A stretch of DNA of 64,000 bases from Chromera velia (GCA_018398765.1 JAHBMJ010003607.1:25259-89258); one strand, 5' to 3'. Positions 1 to 12,998 are shown, counted from the stretch's first letter. The notes: generated by a model from the sequence alone, not told the origin. Numbers and translations are program-made.

Positions 1-2872
1 CCGTCTGAGCCCATTCCCGCTGGTGAGGGTGAGAGGGCCCAGGGAGGTTCTTCTACGAGGAGGTCGAGCAGGTTTGCCTCTAGACAGCAACAGGAGAAGG
101 AGAAGGAGACAGGGGGGGGGGATGAGACAAACAAAGCCAAAGTGGGAGAGGGTGAAAGGAGTAGCACCGGGGAGGGAGCCAACAGAGTTTGCGCATCGCC
201 TTTAGAGGGGGGAAAGGGGAGCAGTAAGAGAGGCAGGAAGGGGCAGGGGCCGGGTGAGAAGAAGAGCGGCATGGCAACAGCAAAGGAAGAGGAGGAAGTT
301 CGAAATTCTTCTTCTTCCTCTGGTGTGCAATTCTTTCCTTCTTCCTCATCGCCAGAGTGCAAAGAAGAAGACAAAAAGAAGGGGAAAGGAAAAGAGAAGA
401 AAACACAGCAGCAGAAGAAAGAGGAGACCTCCGCTTCCCCTTCCCCCACAAAAATGCGGAAAACAGAGAACCTAGTTCTACCCCCAGTGAAAGTGGAGTT
501 TCAAGAAGACCCAGAGAAACACAATGCAGTCTCGTTCCCGAAAGGAAACCCACCCCTTCTGAACAATTTAAAGCCGAAACCGACACTCGACATAGACGAG
601 CCCAGGATTGCGTTTCCAAACTTCGGTTTCGCCCCGGCCTCTTCGTCTTCTTCTTCTTCCTTCGATCCGATGCCTGTCGTGCCGATTCAAATCTCTCAGG
701 TCTGTCTGTCTGTCTGATGGTTAACTGCTGTTTGAGGCACCTGAACAAAGGAGAAAGATAATTGTCCTCTTTCTTTGCCTGCCTGTGTGTCTGTCTGCCT
801 ATCTGTTCTGCGTCTCCATTTATTCGATGACTCTGTTTGAGTTTCGCTGGTCCTCTCTTCATCTGTGAGAGCTAGGCATGGATGGGTCTTTGTTTCATGC
901 ACACACACACACCATCTACCGTTCAGGCGGGCTTCCCGTCTGGCTGGCTGGCTGGCTGGCTGTTTGTGTCGTGTCCTGTTCCGTTTTCTCCCCTGCATTC
1001 CTTAATTCCCTGCCCCCCTCCCTCTCCCTCCCTCCATGTTGCAGCAGGAAACTGAAAGGGAAAGGGGGCCCCCAACGGAGTTGATGACAGCTGTGAGGAG
1101 GGGTCTGCTTCTCGAGGAGAGGGGGGGGGCGGCTAACGAGGGTTTGGGAGAAAGTGCGATAGGGACAGGGGGAAGGGGGGGAAATTTGCCCGAGGAAATG
1201 AATGGTCTTTCGTCTTCTTCGTATTTCACTGCTTGTAGTAACGCAGTTGCCCCGCCCCCTGCTCATGCGCCGCCTGGGGGTGAAAGGGAGAGAGTCACAG
1301 AAGGGCTCCTGGCCTCGCTGGTGCCCGACCATGTGCCTGAATCGCAGACGGACGCGTGGGCTGACGTTGACGTTGGTGTGGATGCCACAGATGAACAAAC
1401 CAGGGCTCAAGGTTGGATGCGGTACAGGCGATTCATTACCATTTCGGGTGCTCTCCGGGTAAGCATGCAGGCTTCTTCTGGCAATCGTTCACTTGCCTTG
1501 GGTGTTGATTGATAGACAGACACACAAGGATTAATACTGAGTAGGGAGGTCCAATGTGGTACTGACCTGGAAGATATTTTCAACCAGGAGGCCTGTTCCT
1601 GCAGTGTCGTCAGTCTTGTTACCCCTGCCTTCCCCGCCTGTCTCAGTTCCAACTTCACCCTTACGTCTTACATATATTCAGACTTTCCGTATTGGTCTGT
1701 CTCTTTCTATCATGCTCTCTCCTTTGACTGCCGCGGCATTCACGCGGAAAGGAAAGAGGGCTGCTCATCCACTGCTCACTCACTCATGCAGCCAACCACC
1801 TGTTCCGTCCCTCGTTTTTGTTCCCTTTGCAGGCCGACCCTGTGCCAATCGAACTTCTGTCTGCTCCCGGTAAGCCTCAGACAGATTGACAGAGAGAGAC
1901 TGCTCGCAGGATGTGTGCTGTCGTTGCCTGTCCTTCCTTCTGCCCTGGTTCGTTTGCTTCCCGCCCTCCCTTTCTTTCCGGCTTTGCCTAGCTGTTTTGC
2001 AATTGTGCGTCTGAGGGAAGTTGCTTTGTGTCTCTGCGCTGACTGTTGCCTCGATTATGATTGCCACTCGGTAAACGACAGGAAGAGCTAGAGTTGCAGA
2101 CACTTTTGTACGTTGCACGGGCCGACAAGATTTTCTATTCGATCACCTCGCCCCCCCCTTGCTTTTTGTGTGTCCTTTCTTTCCTTTTCTTTTCTCTTGT
2201 TCAATCTGCAGTGCGTCCAGCAGATGTCCCACGTAGGTTGTGTCCCAGGAAGGTGTTCTCAGGAGCGCTCCTGCAGGGGGCTCTGAACCGCCAGAGGGCA
2301 GCGGCAGGCGGTAGGGGGGGCTCGGGGAGGGTGTTGTCGCCCCGTGGGGGTGCAGGGCAGGGGGGGAGAGAGGCACAAGCTCCCCGAGCCGCTTCTTCTT
2401 CGTCGCCTTCTCAAAGAGCGCGGGCAGCTGCTGCTCTTTCTGGTTCCTCTGCCCGTTTTCACAAAGTCATCAAGAACACTGCGAAAGGTCTGCTTGACAG
2501 CGAGAGGGAGAGAGACACCGCTACTAAGGTAGGGGAGGGGGAAGGTGAAGGAGGAGCGGTGCATGGGGGGACAGAAAGGGAGTCCGGGAGAGAAGACGTG
2601 ATGATGGCAGATGTCGCGACGGATTCAGAGACGGGAGGAAGGGCAAGCCCCGTCAACACGCAATCGAATCCCCCTCCTGCTGTGATTGAAGCGCCGCCCT
2701 CTCGTCAGTCGCGTCGCTATGATTGATGCGTGGTTTGCTTTTCCTTTCAAGGGCCGGGNGGGGGGGGGGGGATGAAAAGAGAAGTTCTGCCCTTCTTGTG
2801 CTGTGAGAATGCGCACGTGTCTGTTTTTGAATCTGTCTGTCTCTCTACCTCTCTCTCTTCCTCCGTCCCTCC

Positions 2873-2911
<39 letters not shown>

Positions 2912-3380
2912 CTGAGCTTGATGTGCATGCATGTGTTTGTGTACCTGATTTGCAGTTGACGACTACATGAGTCATATGGCCGCGGTGTGGGCAGACAAGA
3001 TGTTCAGGGCTCAGGTCGCTGGAGGGGACCGGTTCCCCTTCAATGCAGATTTCGGCCTTCAGGTGGGGTGGGTGGGTGGGTGGGTGAGTGTGCATTTTTT
3101 TGTGGCCTGTCTGTTTCTCCTTCTCTCCCCCTCCCGTCTCTCTCTTTCTCTGTTGCGCAAACACACATTCAGACTCACACACAGACACACACGCACGCAC
3201 GCACGCACACAAATCCTTTCAGGACAACGTTGCATCACCTCGGGCATCCGTACTTACTCTGTGCATCCGAGCACGCGAGATGGAAGCCGTTTAGGAGAGG
3301 TAGACAGGGGAATTTTTACTCGGCGGTGTACTGGAAAAGAACTGTCCTTTTGATTTTGATTCCCGGAAGAGTCCTTTGCG

Positions 3381-3426
<46 letters not shown>

Positions 3427-4182
3427 TGTGTGTGGTCATTTTGTCATTTTTCCTTCCTTCTCCTTGGACACTTCTCTGTGTGTCCGTCTACGCGAATCAT
3501 CGGGGTCTCTCCGTGCAGTTACTCGCCCAAGAAGGGTACCATATGGAGAGCGCAATGAGACGATTGTGTGTGTCCTCCTTCCAAGATCTCAGAGGTCGGT
3601 CTGCTGTTTTGGTTTGGTCTGCTTGTTCTAATTCTTTCTTTCTTTTCTTTCTTTCGTTCTTTCTTTCTTTCTTTTTCTTTCTTTCTTTCTTTCTTTCTTT
3701 CTTTTCTTTCTTTCTTTCTTTCTTTCTGTCTGTCTTTCTTTCTTTCTTTCTTTCTTTCTGTCCTTCCTTCCTTCCTTCCTTCCTTCGCTCATCTATTCAT
3801 GCATTCCTTCTTTCCATTCATTCATTGGTTCAACCTTTCATTCTGTCATGCATTCATCCCAATGTTCAGCCCGATTTCATCCATTTCTGTCTCCATCAAT
3901 TTTTGTGTGCAAACTAATTCCTTTCGTCCGACCCTTTTCCTTTCACTCCCTTTCAGACGAAAAAAGTGGTGTTGCGCTCCTCTTTTGCGCCCTCTTATGC
4001 AGTCTCCTTTGCTCTGTTCCCTCCGGGATTTATCCCGCTCCTACTCGTTCTGCGTGCGAAGAAAGAAAAAAATGGATGTACCTACAATTTTGATTGATTG
4101 ATGCGTGCAGCGACCCTGAGCATGCCCTCGAGGCCGTACATGAACAAGTGGAGACCTGGAGAGAACAGGGGGTCTTTTCCTG
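1..4182 (+). CDS. Unrecognised multi-exon protein, partial at both ends
   Basis: I do not recognise this protein. Exons, chosen by GT-AG sites and conserved phase: before 1 to 699, 1045-1458, 1833-1869, 2212 to about 2703 or 2712, 2956 to about 3067, 3223-3299, 3519-3594, 4111-4182. The first exon is open from base 1, so the start lies upstream of the window. The first 600 or so residues are low complexity, rich in Lys, Glu, Ser and Gly, and look disordered. The last four exons encode a more globular segment, including VPYGERNETIVCVLLPRSQ followed after a phase-2 join by SDPEHALEAVHEQVETW. The donor of exon 2956 is ambiguous within a GTGGG repeat; 3067 or 3079 keeps phase. The next exon should lie in or beyond the gap at 4555-4740. 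A nuclear or RNA-associated role is possible from composition only; no function is claimed. Confidence 0.55.
2759..2759. other. Single undetermined base in a poly-G run
   Basis: One N sits in a run of about a dozen G inside an intron of the first gene. It reflects homopolymer uncertainty and does not affect the exon model. Confidence 0.9.
3640..3785 (+). repeat. (TTTC)n/(TTCC)n microsatellite in intron
   Basis: Pyrimidine tetranucleotide repeat, first TTTC-type with TCTG interruptions and then TTCC. It lies in the intron between exons 3519-3594 and 4111-4182 of the first gene. Confidence 0.95.
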
Positions 4183-4554
4183 GTCAGTGAGTCAGTCAGT
4201 CAGTCAGTCAGTCAGTCAGTCAATTTCTCTCTCCTTCGTTCTTTCCTTTCTTCCATGTTTCATGTGTTCATTTGTTTTATTCTGTGCCTCCCTGCGCTTC
4301 TCTTTTTCTCGGGCGAACGGACGGACGGGAGGGAGGGAGGAAAAAGAAAGAGAGAGAGAGGGAGAAAGAAACCGGGGAAAGGAAGAAAGGCAAAAAATTC
4401 AAGGAAAGAAAAGTAACGAACAGACTAGAAATGAAGAAAGGGGGGGAAGGATGCTTCTCGTGCTTGTTCCCTGTCCATTGCTCTGCCCTGTTGGGTTCCC
4501 CTCGCTTCCTTGCCTGAGCGCCCTTCCCCTCAATTTGTCTCCCCCCCCCCCCCC

Positions 4555-4740
4555 NNNNNNNNNNNNNNNNNNNNNNNNNNNNNNNNNNNNNNNNNNNNNN
4601 NNNNNNNNNNNNNNNNNNNNNNNNNNNNNNNNNNNNNNNNNNNNNNNNNNNNNNNNNNNNNNNNNNNNNNNNNNNNNNNNNNNNNNNNNNNNNNNNNNNN
4701 NNNNNNNNNNNNNNNNNNNNNNNNNNNNNNNNNNNNNNNN
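4555..4740. other. Assembly gap (N run)
   Basis: A run of N bounded on both sides by poly-C. The downstream end of the first gene probably lies here or is displaced by it, so no stop codon can be assigned. Confidence 0.97.
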
Positions 4741-6413
4741 CCCCCTCGGAATCCTTCCCGTGAGTGCAGCAACGCCGTTCCCCCCGTGTCCCAAAGGCGC
4801 TCTTCCTCCTTCTCCTTCGCCCCCCAAACACCGAGGGGGCAGGCGGGGTGGGCGGAGGAAGGCGGGAGGTTAGTCGATGGGTTTCGATCGGCCTCGATTG
4901 TTTTCCAGCCGGCTGCCTGGCTGGTGGCAGATCAACCATGAAGTAGTACGAGAAGCGTAGTGGACCCGAATACATTAATTCAAGATTTTGTTTTTGATTT
5001 CCGAATTCAAACACGCTGCTAAAAAAAGTGACTGGGGGAGGGGGGGTGGGGGGAATGGGGATGAGGGGGAAAAGTTTGACGTCGTGCACAGAGCAGGCCA
5101 CCATCCAAGAATCCGGACCAAGATTGTCGATTCGCCATCCGGTTCCCCGACTTTTTGAAGAAAATGGTGGAGGGCTGCAGCGCACTGGCAGGTGGAAGAA
5201 GTGAGAGAAACTTTCCAGAGAAGGGCATTTGAATATGAAAGACAAATAAAATTCATTCGGCAGTGCTTGAACTGTGAATTCACTTTCGTTGTTTGCAATG
5301 ATCGAAATCATCGAATTAACTTTGCATTTAGAAATGGACTGTTTCTATTTTACAGATATTCATAAATTCAGATACCTTGAAATAGGGTTACATATCAATG
5401 TGATAATGTCACTGCAAATAAATTCATAAAAGAGTCGATAAAACTTGAAAAAAGGATTGAACTGTTGTTCAGTGTTAATTAAAGTTTGTTAATGTTATCA
5501 AAAATATAGTAAAAAAATATTCTACATTCCTTTAATTTCTCTTATTATATTAAACAACTAAACTACACTAGAAACCCCATGAATTGAATTGAATAAATCT
5601 AGCTAAAGCTTATAAAAGCTTGTTTAAACGAGTTTAAATTTGGCTATGAAAAACTTGTTTGGCTTAATTAAACTAAATCAAACCATGTCTTAAATTGTTT
5701 TTGGTAGATTAACATTTAATAATATTTAAATTATAATATGCAGCGGTAAGAATACTAAGTTCAACCTGAGACTACTTAAGGTAACTTGAGGGTATGTTCA
5801 AGGTTTAGACTTGCGAAACGCCTGTAAGCTGGGGCCAATGGCGATGTATAGCGATTAATAGCGACGTATGATGATGTATGGCCTTATGGAAAGTGCCATT
5901 TCAAAGTGGGCCCTTCTCTGAAGCTTCTCGTGGATCCATACCGCGCGCCGCCACGCGCGCCGCCGCAGGGATCAGTTTATTAATAATTAATTTCGATCGA
6001 TCATGCAGCCATCGTCGGCCCATCGATCGATCATGGCTGTCACTTCGTTGAAGTTCGTCTCGGAATGTCTCCACAAAACACGTACCATGTATGAATATTA
6101 ATCTCACACAGCTCATTCGTCCTCTTTCATGCTCCCTCGCCTTCATCTTGGGTCATCTTGCCCTACCTGTGCCTGACCAGCCAATGCCAACCTGGCAACC
6201 CTGTTTGTCAGTCTGCATGTGAATGACAAGGCCGACTTAAAGACGAAAAGTTTCTGGAGCGACGTATTGATCTTCAAATTTTGATTCAGTTCGAGCAGGC
6301 GGTTCCTGTGTTCGGCATTTTGACCTTTGGTAAGCAGTCTCACTTCTGTTTGTCCTTCTTTCCTATCGACATTCAGCTCTTTGAGTGATTGAAAAAGGCA
6401 GGGCGGGCAAGTG
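4741..6413. other. Intergenic region, no gene seen; AT-rich core 5290-5800
   Basis: The first 200 bases after the gap are GC-rich and could hold a terminal exon of the first gene, but no reading frame is convincing. From about 5290 the sequence becomes strongly AT-rich with many short A and T runs and no credible reading frame. 5930-6040 has a short GC-rich patch with GCGCGCCGC repeats and clustered CGATCGATC palindromes. The final 300 bases are the probable 5' flank of the RRM gene. Confidence 0.6.
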
Positions 6414-7301
6414 ATGATCTTTGACATGAAAAAGATGAGCCCCGATTCAACCGGAGGGGGGGGGGGAGTCATCAATCCGAAGAAGATTTTTGTAGGAAAT
6501 TTGAACTTCACGACCACAGAGAAGCGGCTCACCCTCTACTTCTCTGCTTTTGGGGCGCTTGAGGACACGGTTATCGTGACTGACAAAATGACAGGCAACA
6601 GCAGGGGTTTTGGGTTTGTCATCTTTGGAGACGAAAAGTCTGCCGACGCGTGTCTGCAACATAAGACTCCGCATGTCATCGACGGAGCACAGGTCCGTGC
6701 GTCGCATGAAGTGCCCACCGGTGCATGCCGGTAAAGAACTGTCCTTTTCCCCTTCCTGATTCTCGGTTTGTGTCTGTCTCGCCTGCTCTTGCTTCACATG
6801 TTTCCCAATCCGTCTGTCTCCCTGTTGCCCGGTCGTTTATGCGTGACCGTGTCTGCGACTTCGTCGGCTCAGTGGGCGCTCGCTTTCACAAATTTTGAGT
6901 GACAGACAGGGTGAAGCACCAGACGACATGCTGAGAAAAGAGTGACCACAGCGATACAGATTTATTGAATCAGACAGACAGAGAAACATAGAGAACGGAA
7001 AGGGGAGAGGCCGCCCACCCGTCTTCTGCTCGACTGACCGGCACCCATGTACACCAATGAATGACAAGATTATCAAGGGAGAGATTTACACTGTGGCTTT
7101 AGAGAGAGTAGCATTTGTCGGCTTTCCCTCGTCAGCTCCGCCACTGCGTTGACTCTGTTCCGCTTCGTACCTCTATCTGTTCATCTTTTGAACTTTTCTG
7201 GCTTGTGAAGCGATTCAGTTTATCTGAGCGTCTGATGATGGGCCCCTTTCTCTTTTGATTTGCTATTTGAGACTGACTGACTGCCCACATATGTGTGTGT
7301 G

Positions 7302-7338
<37 letters not shown>

Positions 7339-10300
7339 AGCTTGAAGTGCGTCGAGCAATGCCAAAGAAGGACTTGCAGAAAGGCCCAGATGGCGCCGCC
7401 GAGTCTGAAAAGGCACTGCAGCAATCGAAGAGGGTCTTCCTGGGAGGTCTTGGGGAAGGCGTTTCCGAAGGTGGGTGGGCGTGGGGGGTGGGAAGTTTGT
7501 CCCTCCCGTTGCTGCCTGAGCAGGTGGCAGTGGTAGGAGCGCACTCTTTTTTTGTCTTTGTGCCTCTCTTTCGTTTTGTACTTTCGTTTCGATTTGCGTC
7601 CATGGCACTGCAGGTTGAAGGAAGGCAAATAGACATGGGGACATCAATACTCGAACCTCAAATGTGCCTCCGTCCTTCTTCAACCTTTGTTTGGAAAGGA
7701 CGTGGGAAGATGGAAGTGAGAAGTTGATGCTCTGATAAAAGTTTCGTTCTTTGTTTCGGATGAGCCAAACAGGGGAGGACTCTGGAGTGCGTTGTGCTGA
7801 TGTGTATTTTTTTCTTTGTGTCTTTCCTGCCATACACATGCAGACGCCGTACGTGCGTACTTCAGTCGGATGGGGAAGCTGACCGAGGTGAAGTTCATGT
7901 ACGAGAGGGAGACGGGGAAGTTTCGGGGTTTCGGTTTTCTGGTCTTTGAGACCTCTCAATCAGCCAATGCTGCTGTCGGATTCCACACAATCAACGGGAA
8001 GTCCTGCAACGTCAAGAAGGCATTCTCTCAGACTCCCGGAGTGGGAGGGGGAGGCGCGGCAGGAGTGGGCCCCGGCATTTTGGCACCGGCTCCAGTCCCC
8101 TTGGGGACGGGTCCCAAGCCAACGATTGTCTATTCGGGAAGACCCGCCCGTCCGCCGCCGCCGCCTGTCCGCGTCCCCGTGGGGCCTTCTGCTGCCGCCG
8201 CCGTGTTGCCTGCCCCTGGTCAGTCCCTTCCTCGTGGGTGGAAGAGAAGAGAGGGTGACGGATGTTGCGTACACTCTCTTGGATAACCAGATTTGTATTG
8301 CTGTTTTCAGAAGTGATAGAGAGAGACCAGAGACCCCCCGGGCTTTGTGATAGTGGCACAGCTTTTGTTTGCTCTTCTCATGTTCACCTCGTTCGTTGTC
8401 GTTGTTGATATCCCTTCACTAGTGCTTCGTTCGTTCGTTGCATGTCGTGCTCCGCAGGGTTTTTTGGGCCGTCCTCTTACAGGCTCTGCTCTTTTGTTCG
8501 TGAGATTCTTTGATACGATGAGGAGCAAGAATGAAAACCTGGACGAATATGCCGACGGTTGGCGCTTTGCTTACTGTTCAAACTGCTTCTCCGTCTCTTG
8601 CCTTTCTGCCTGCCTGCTGCCTGCCTGCCTGCCTGTGCCCTTACGGATCTTTTCATTCATTCATTCGATTATTTCGGATTCCGCAGCTGTGCCACCGAGA
8701 ATGCAGCTGTACAGTATGGAGCCTGTCGGAGGGTATCCTGAAGGTCGGTCAGCCACGTCCTGAGGCGAAGGGAAAAGGGGGATAGACAGGCGGATGGCGG
8801 CTGGCTACACAGAAGACGGTGAACGGAATTGACTGCTAGTGCATGGCTGCATGCCCTCCTTCCTCTCTTTGTTCGTTTTTCCCCTCCCTAACCTTGTACC
8901 CATGCAGAGAGAGCCTTTCTCTTTGTGTTCGTTTTTTTCCTTCCCTCACCTTGTAGCCATGCAGAGAGAGCCTTTCTCTTTTTGGTCATTTCACTTAATT
9001 GCCCTCTCAATGAATTGCGTGCCTGCCTGCCTGCCTGCCTATCATCATCGCGTCGCAGTGCTGGAGCCCCACATAGAACCCGCCCCACCCCATGTACCTC
9101 AGATAGTTTATCCTTCTTCATCGACAGGTCAGTCAGTCAGTCAACACAGCCGTGGGAGTGAGGGGGTCGAGGGCGCAAAAGAAGGCGAAAAAGGAAATTG
9201 TGAAGGCGGCAACACAGGGTAAAGGCGAGAGGAGAAAGACGAAGCAGGAGACCGTCAAGCACCAAAAACGAGCACGAAACTCGATGGCTGGGGGGAAACT
9301 CAGGGAAATCGGGTGGAAGGGAGGAAGGAGTTTATCGAAGACAGAGAGACAGACAGACAGACAGACAGACAGGAGAATCCGTCTAGACAGATAGTTCTTT
9401 TCTCCTTGCCTGCCTGACAGGTGAGGTGGGTCTCTGTTTCTTCCGGAGCGCGTGATGTTCTCTCTCTTCTTGCGTTCGCCCTCGAATGCCTGCCCGTTTT
9501 TCCCTCTCTCCTCCCTCCCTCCCTGCCTGCTCTCCAATAGCTTCCTGTGATGAGAAAGAGAGAGACTGGATGAGTGCAGGTCCTCCTCCCCCAGGTCCGC
9601 CTACAGTCATTCACACGCAGGCCCAGCCTCACGAACTCCACCCGTATCAGCCACATCAGCCCCAGCCAGGGCAGCGGCCTGTCCTCTACACGGTCCATCC
9701 GCCCCATGGTCTGTCTGCCTGCCCCCTCCCCCGGGGGCCCCCTCTCTCTCCCTCTCCACCTCCTTCTGTTTTTGTCACACACACACACACACACAGGTAC
9801 ACCCGAAACCCAGAGTTTACATGCAGGCTGTCAATCTGACAGGTGTGTAGTCGATCAGGAAGAGTCGGCAAGGCCGTCCTCGTCTCTTCTTTCTTTCATC
9901 TTCTATCATAAATGCTGTGCAATCCACAAAGCGTTCCTGCTGTTTGACTACGCACTTCGAGTCAGAAGTGTTTTCAGGCCCCTTCTCCGCCTGCAAGAAT
10001 GCATGCACAAAGGTTGTCCCCCTCCTTCCGCCGCCTCACCTGCAGGCGCAACCCCAGGCAGCGTGCCCTCTGTCATCGGAATCCCTTCTCACAGCCAGCA
10101 GGCGGGTACACAGGTCTCTGGATTTCGGAAGGGTGGGTGGGTGGGTACGTGCCTTGGGGGGGAGGGGAAAGGAAAGGAAAGGAAAGGAAAGGAAAGGAAA
10201 GGACGGATCGATCGATCGATGAACGAATGAACGGACGAATGGATATGCCTGCCTGCGTGTCTGAATTCCTCAACGAGTGAGTAAGTGCACGTCATCTATT

Positions 10301-11139
10301 TGATCCTTTTTTTGTCTGGCTTTGTTTGTGCCTTGACTGCTTTTGAGACAAATGGTGTCCAGGACTCCTTGGGCTCGACTTTTCCGGTCGACGTGCGTTC
10401 AAGCCAGAGACAGGTTATTTAGTTGTCCTCGAACATCAGCCTCTTGTGCGTGCCTGTCTGTCCACCAGTGATGAAGAATACGTTTGTGCGCTCCTTGCTT
10501 GGATGGATGGATGGATGGATGGATGGATGGATGGATGCAGAGATTCCCCCTCGGGCGCAGCGTCCGCCTGGTGCTCCATCAGTCTACGCCGTCAACAGAC
10601 AGCAGCACAACGCTTATCACGACCCCACTGCAACGACCTCAGCACACTACGTGGAGGTAGCCCCGGAGTCGTCCTACCTCATCGAGGCACCTAGAGGTCC
10701 CATGATGAACGGCCTTGCCACTACTGCCGTTGCCCCCCCCTCTCATGGATACGGTCCGACCGTTCTTGTGCCCGGAGGCGCTGCAGTGCTGGAGCTGCAA
10801 CAGCCACAGCAGCATGCGGCGCCCCCTCCTGAGATATATTCGGTCCCAGAAAACGGAAACGGAATTCTGCAGTACCCGTCCGGGGCCTCCGTATACCCCC
10901 AACCGCATGCCAGGCAGAGAGAGAGACCCGGACCCTATGTGGTGGGCCCCACAGCCAACGCTTCAGTGGGAGTGGCCCCTCAAGGGGCAGGGCTGGGAGT
11001 CCGACCGAGGCCCCAGCAGCACTACCCCGCTCCATCCAGAGGAGTCCACAGACCCCCCCCCGCCAGGCCGCAGGTGTATACCACCACTTCACATGTGAAA
11101 AGAGACGGGTACGGACCGCTCAGGCGAATTGGCTATTGA
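6414..11139 (+). CDS. Two-RRM hnRNP-like RNA-binding protein (Musashi/DAZAP1 type)
   Basis: Predicted to bind single-stranded RNA and act in mRNA processing or translation. Exons: 6414-6692, 7341-7470, 7844-8218, 8687-8743, 9059-9127, 9580-9708, probably one from 9797 to about 9844, probably 10045-10104, and 10541-11139. RRM1 is in exon 1, with RNP2 KIFVGNL and RNP1 RGFGFVIF. The linker LEVRRAMPKKDL is the type seen between paired RRMs of the hnRNP A/Musashi/DAZAP1 group. RRM2 is split over exons 2 and 3, with RNP2 VFLGGL and RNP1 RGFGFLVF. The rest is a long Pro, Gln, His and Tyr-rich tail, ending PLRRIGY before the stop at 11139. From exon 2 on, the confident introns are all phase 1. The ATG at 6414 is taken as start because the in-frame codon before it is GTG. 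The 9797 and 10045 exons are tentative. The exact orthologue cannot be named. Confidence 0.82.
7296..7334 (+). repeat. (GT)n microsatellite abutting a splice acceptor
   Basis: Dinucleotide run ending six bases before the acceptor of the second RRM-gene exon (exon begins at 7341). Confidence 0.9.
8870..8989 (+). repeat. Tandem duplication of about 64 bp in intron
   Basis: Two adjacent imperfect copies, each containing CCATGCAGAGAGAGCCTTTC, lie in the intron between exons 8687-8743 and 9059-9127. Confidence 0.8.
10500..10537 (+). repeat. (GGAT)n microsatellite abutting the last RRM-gene exon
   Basis: About nine copies of the tetranucleotide run directly into the GCAG acceptor at 10540. Confidence 0.92.
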
Positions 11140-12998
11140 TTTTTCGACCGAAGCTTCCCGATGTGGAGAGCTTTGACAGTCCTGTCAGATCCCCCGCAGG
11201 TCGTAGAAGAAGAGTAGAAAGTGGGTTGTGTTTCTTCTGGCTGGTCTCAATCGAATGACTGCAAGGCTCAACATTATGAATTGAAACATGCTCTCTGCAT
11301 TCCAGAGTGAGTTATTGACTCACTGTTGTTGACCTCAGTACAGTACTTGTCGACTGGCTTAGAGCCTGAGCCTCAGGCTGCCAGTGCATGCGGCACGATT
11401 AAATTCCCCGAAGATTCTGCAGTATGCAGCCAAATACCTTCAACGAATATCCCTTCAATCCAAGCCTTGGTATAAAACGGTGCTCAAAACAAAATGATGT
11501 AAGTCAGAGATTCTAGCAAAGATCACTGAAAATCTTCATCAGGATCAGATCTCTTTGTCAATCCTAGCGTCAAGCATACGATATATTCATTATGACACCA
11601 TAGATTAGTAGCTACTTTTATTGACAAAGTTTGATTTTATGATATTTCATGAGGTTAAATTGAATTTAGAATTGAATCCATTTGATTTGTCTTAAGCATA
11701 TCACAGATTAGATCACAAAAAAAAAATAGTAAAAAAAAAGTTATACTACTTTAGCTAGCACTTTACTATATACCATACAAAACCGGGTTAAATTCCCTGG
11801 GAATTCAGTGGAATTTAATGGAATTTACCCTTGGAATTTAGTGGATTTTCGTGGAATTTACCGTAGTAGAATCTATTTGTCTCAATTCTACAGTTTTTAG
11901 TATAGTAATTTCCACTAAATTCCATAAATTTTGAAGGTTTATTTCTCGCGATCTAGAAAGAGTTAGAAGCTCAAATCAGTAGTGTTTGTAGAGCTTTATG
12001 AGATGTATAAACACTGCTAATTTAAGCTTCTAACTGTTTCTAGATCGCAAGAAATAAGCCTTCAAAATTTATGACATTTAGTGGAATTTGATGGGTTTTT
12101 GTGGAATTTACCGTGGAATCTACTTGTCTCAATTCCACTAAATTCCATAAATTTTGAAGGCTTATTTCTTGCGATCTAGAAAGAGTTAGAAGCTCAAATC
12201 AGCAGTGTTTGTAGAGCTTTAATTTTAATTATAAGATGTATAGACACTGCTAATTTGAGCTTCCAACTGTTTCTAGATCACGAGAAATAAGCCTTCAAAG
12301 TTTATGGAATTTAATGGAATTTCGACGAGTACGTAGATTCCACGGTAAATTCCACTAAAATCTACTAAATTCCACTAAATTCTAGCTAAGGGTAAATTCC
12401 GCTAAATTCCACTAAATTCCTGGGGAATTTAACCCGGTTTTGTAGGGTAGATTCATTGATAGATTGATCGTCGCAATGATCGATAATTCAAATTAAAATC
12501 AATTCTATGTAGTTCATTCATTTTTGTTTGCATCTACTAAGTTGTGTGTGTCTAATGCAAATTCTTGTTTGAAAGAAAGATTATCTAGTAATATAGTGAT
12601 GTTCAAACACTCAAAGTTGTTGCAAGGTGTTGCAGGCCCGTTTAAAAAAAAAATTTATTCCACGTGTACTCAAAAATATAATAAAAGAATGTATATACAG
12701 ATCATACCTAGATGGTCTCCATTCGACCATATTCTGCGGAACTCTAGGCGGAACTACTAACTATACAATGGTCTAATAACAACTGTGTTTAAACAATACA
12801 CCTAGCAATATACTAAACATGCAATTGACGCATATAATTGTATTAACTGAATAATAATCTGAATTTAATATTATTATATAATTTTTTTAAAGAAGATCAT
12901 CTAATTATAAGATCATCTCAACGACTGAATACATGAAGTTCAGTACCGAAATTAAGCTGCTTGTCACAGTGCGTGGCAGTTTGTAGGTGCCTTGTTGG
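11140..12998. other. AT-rich intergenic block between convergent genes
   Basis: Separates the ends of the RRM gene (+) and the TruD gene (-). Apart from the foldback element at 11773-12447, I see only AT-rich sequence without a credible gene. Confidence 0.7.
11773..12447. mobile_element. Foldback/MITE-like element with TA target duplication
   Basis: Terminal inverted repeats begin CC(A/C)TACAAAACCGGGTTAAA at both ends and extend through many copies of GGAATTTAGTGG-like motifs. TA dinucleotides flank both ends, consistent with a TA target-site duplication (Tc1/mariner-like insertion preference). Inside are two tandem copies (about 11919-12078 and 12148-12313) of a further palindrome containing GCGATCTAGAAAGAGTTAGA and its inverse. 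There is no coding capacity, so it would be non-autonomous. Superfamily is inferred only from the TA flank. Confidence 0.75.

Noticed and set aside
12930-12975. 5S rRNA-like phrase ACCGAAATTAAGC
   Set aside because: Only a dozen bases resemble 5S rRNA; the surrounding sequence does not fit a 120-base 5S gene.
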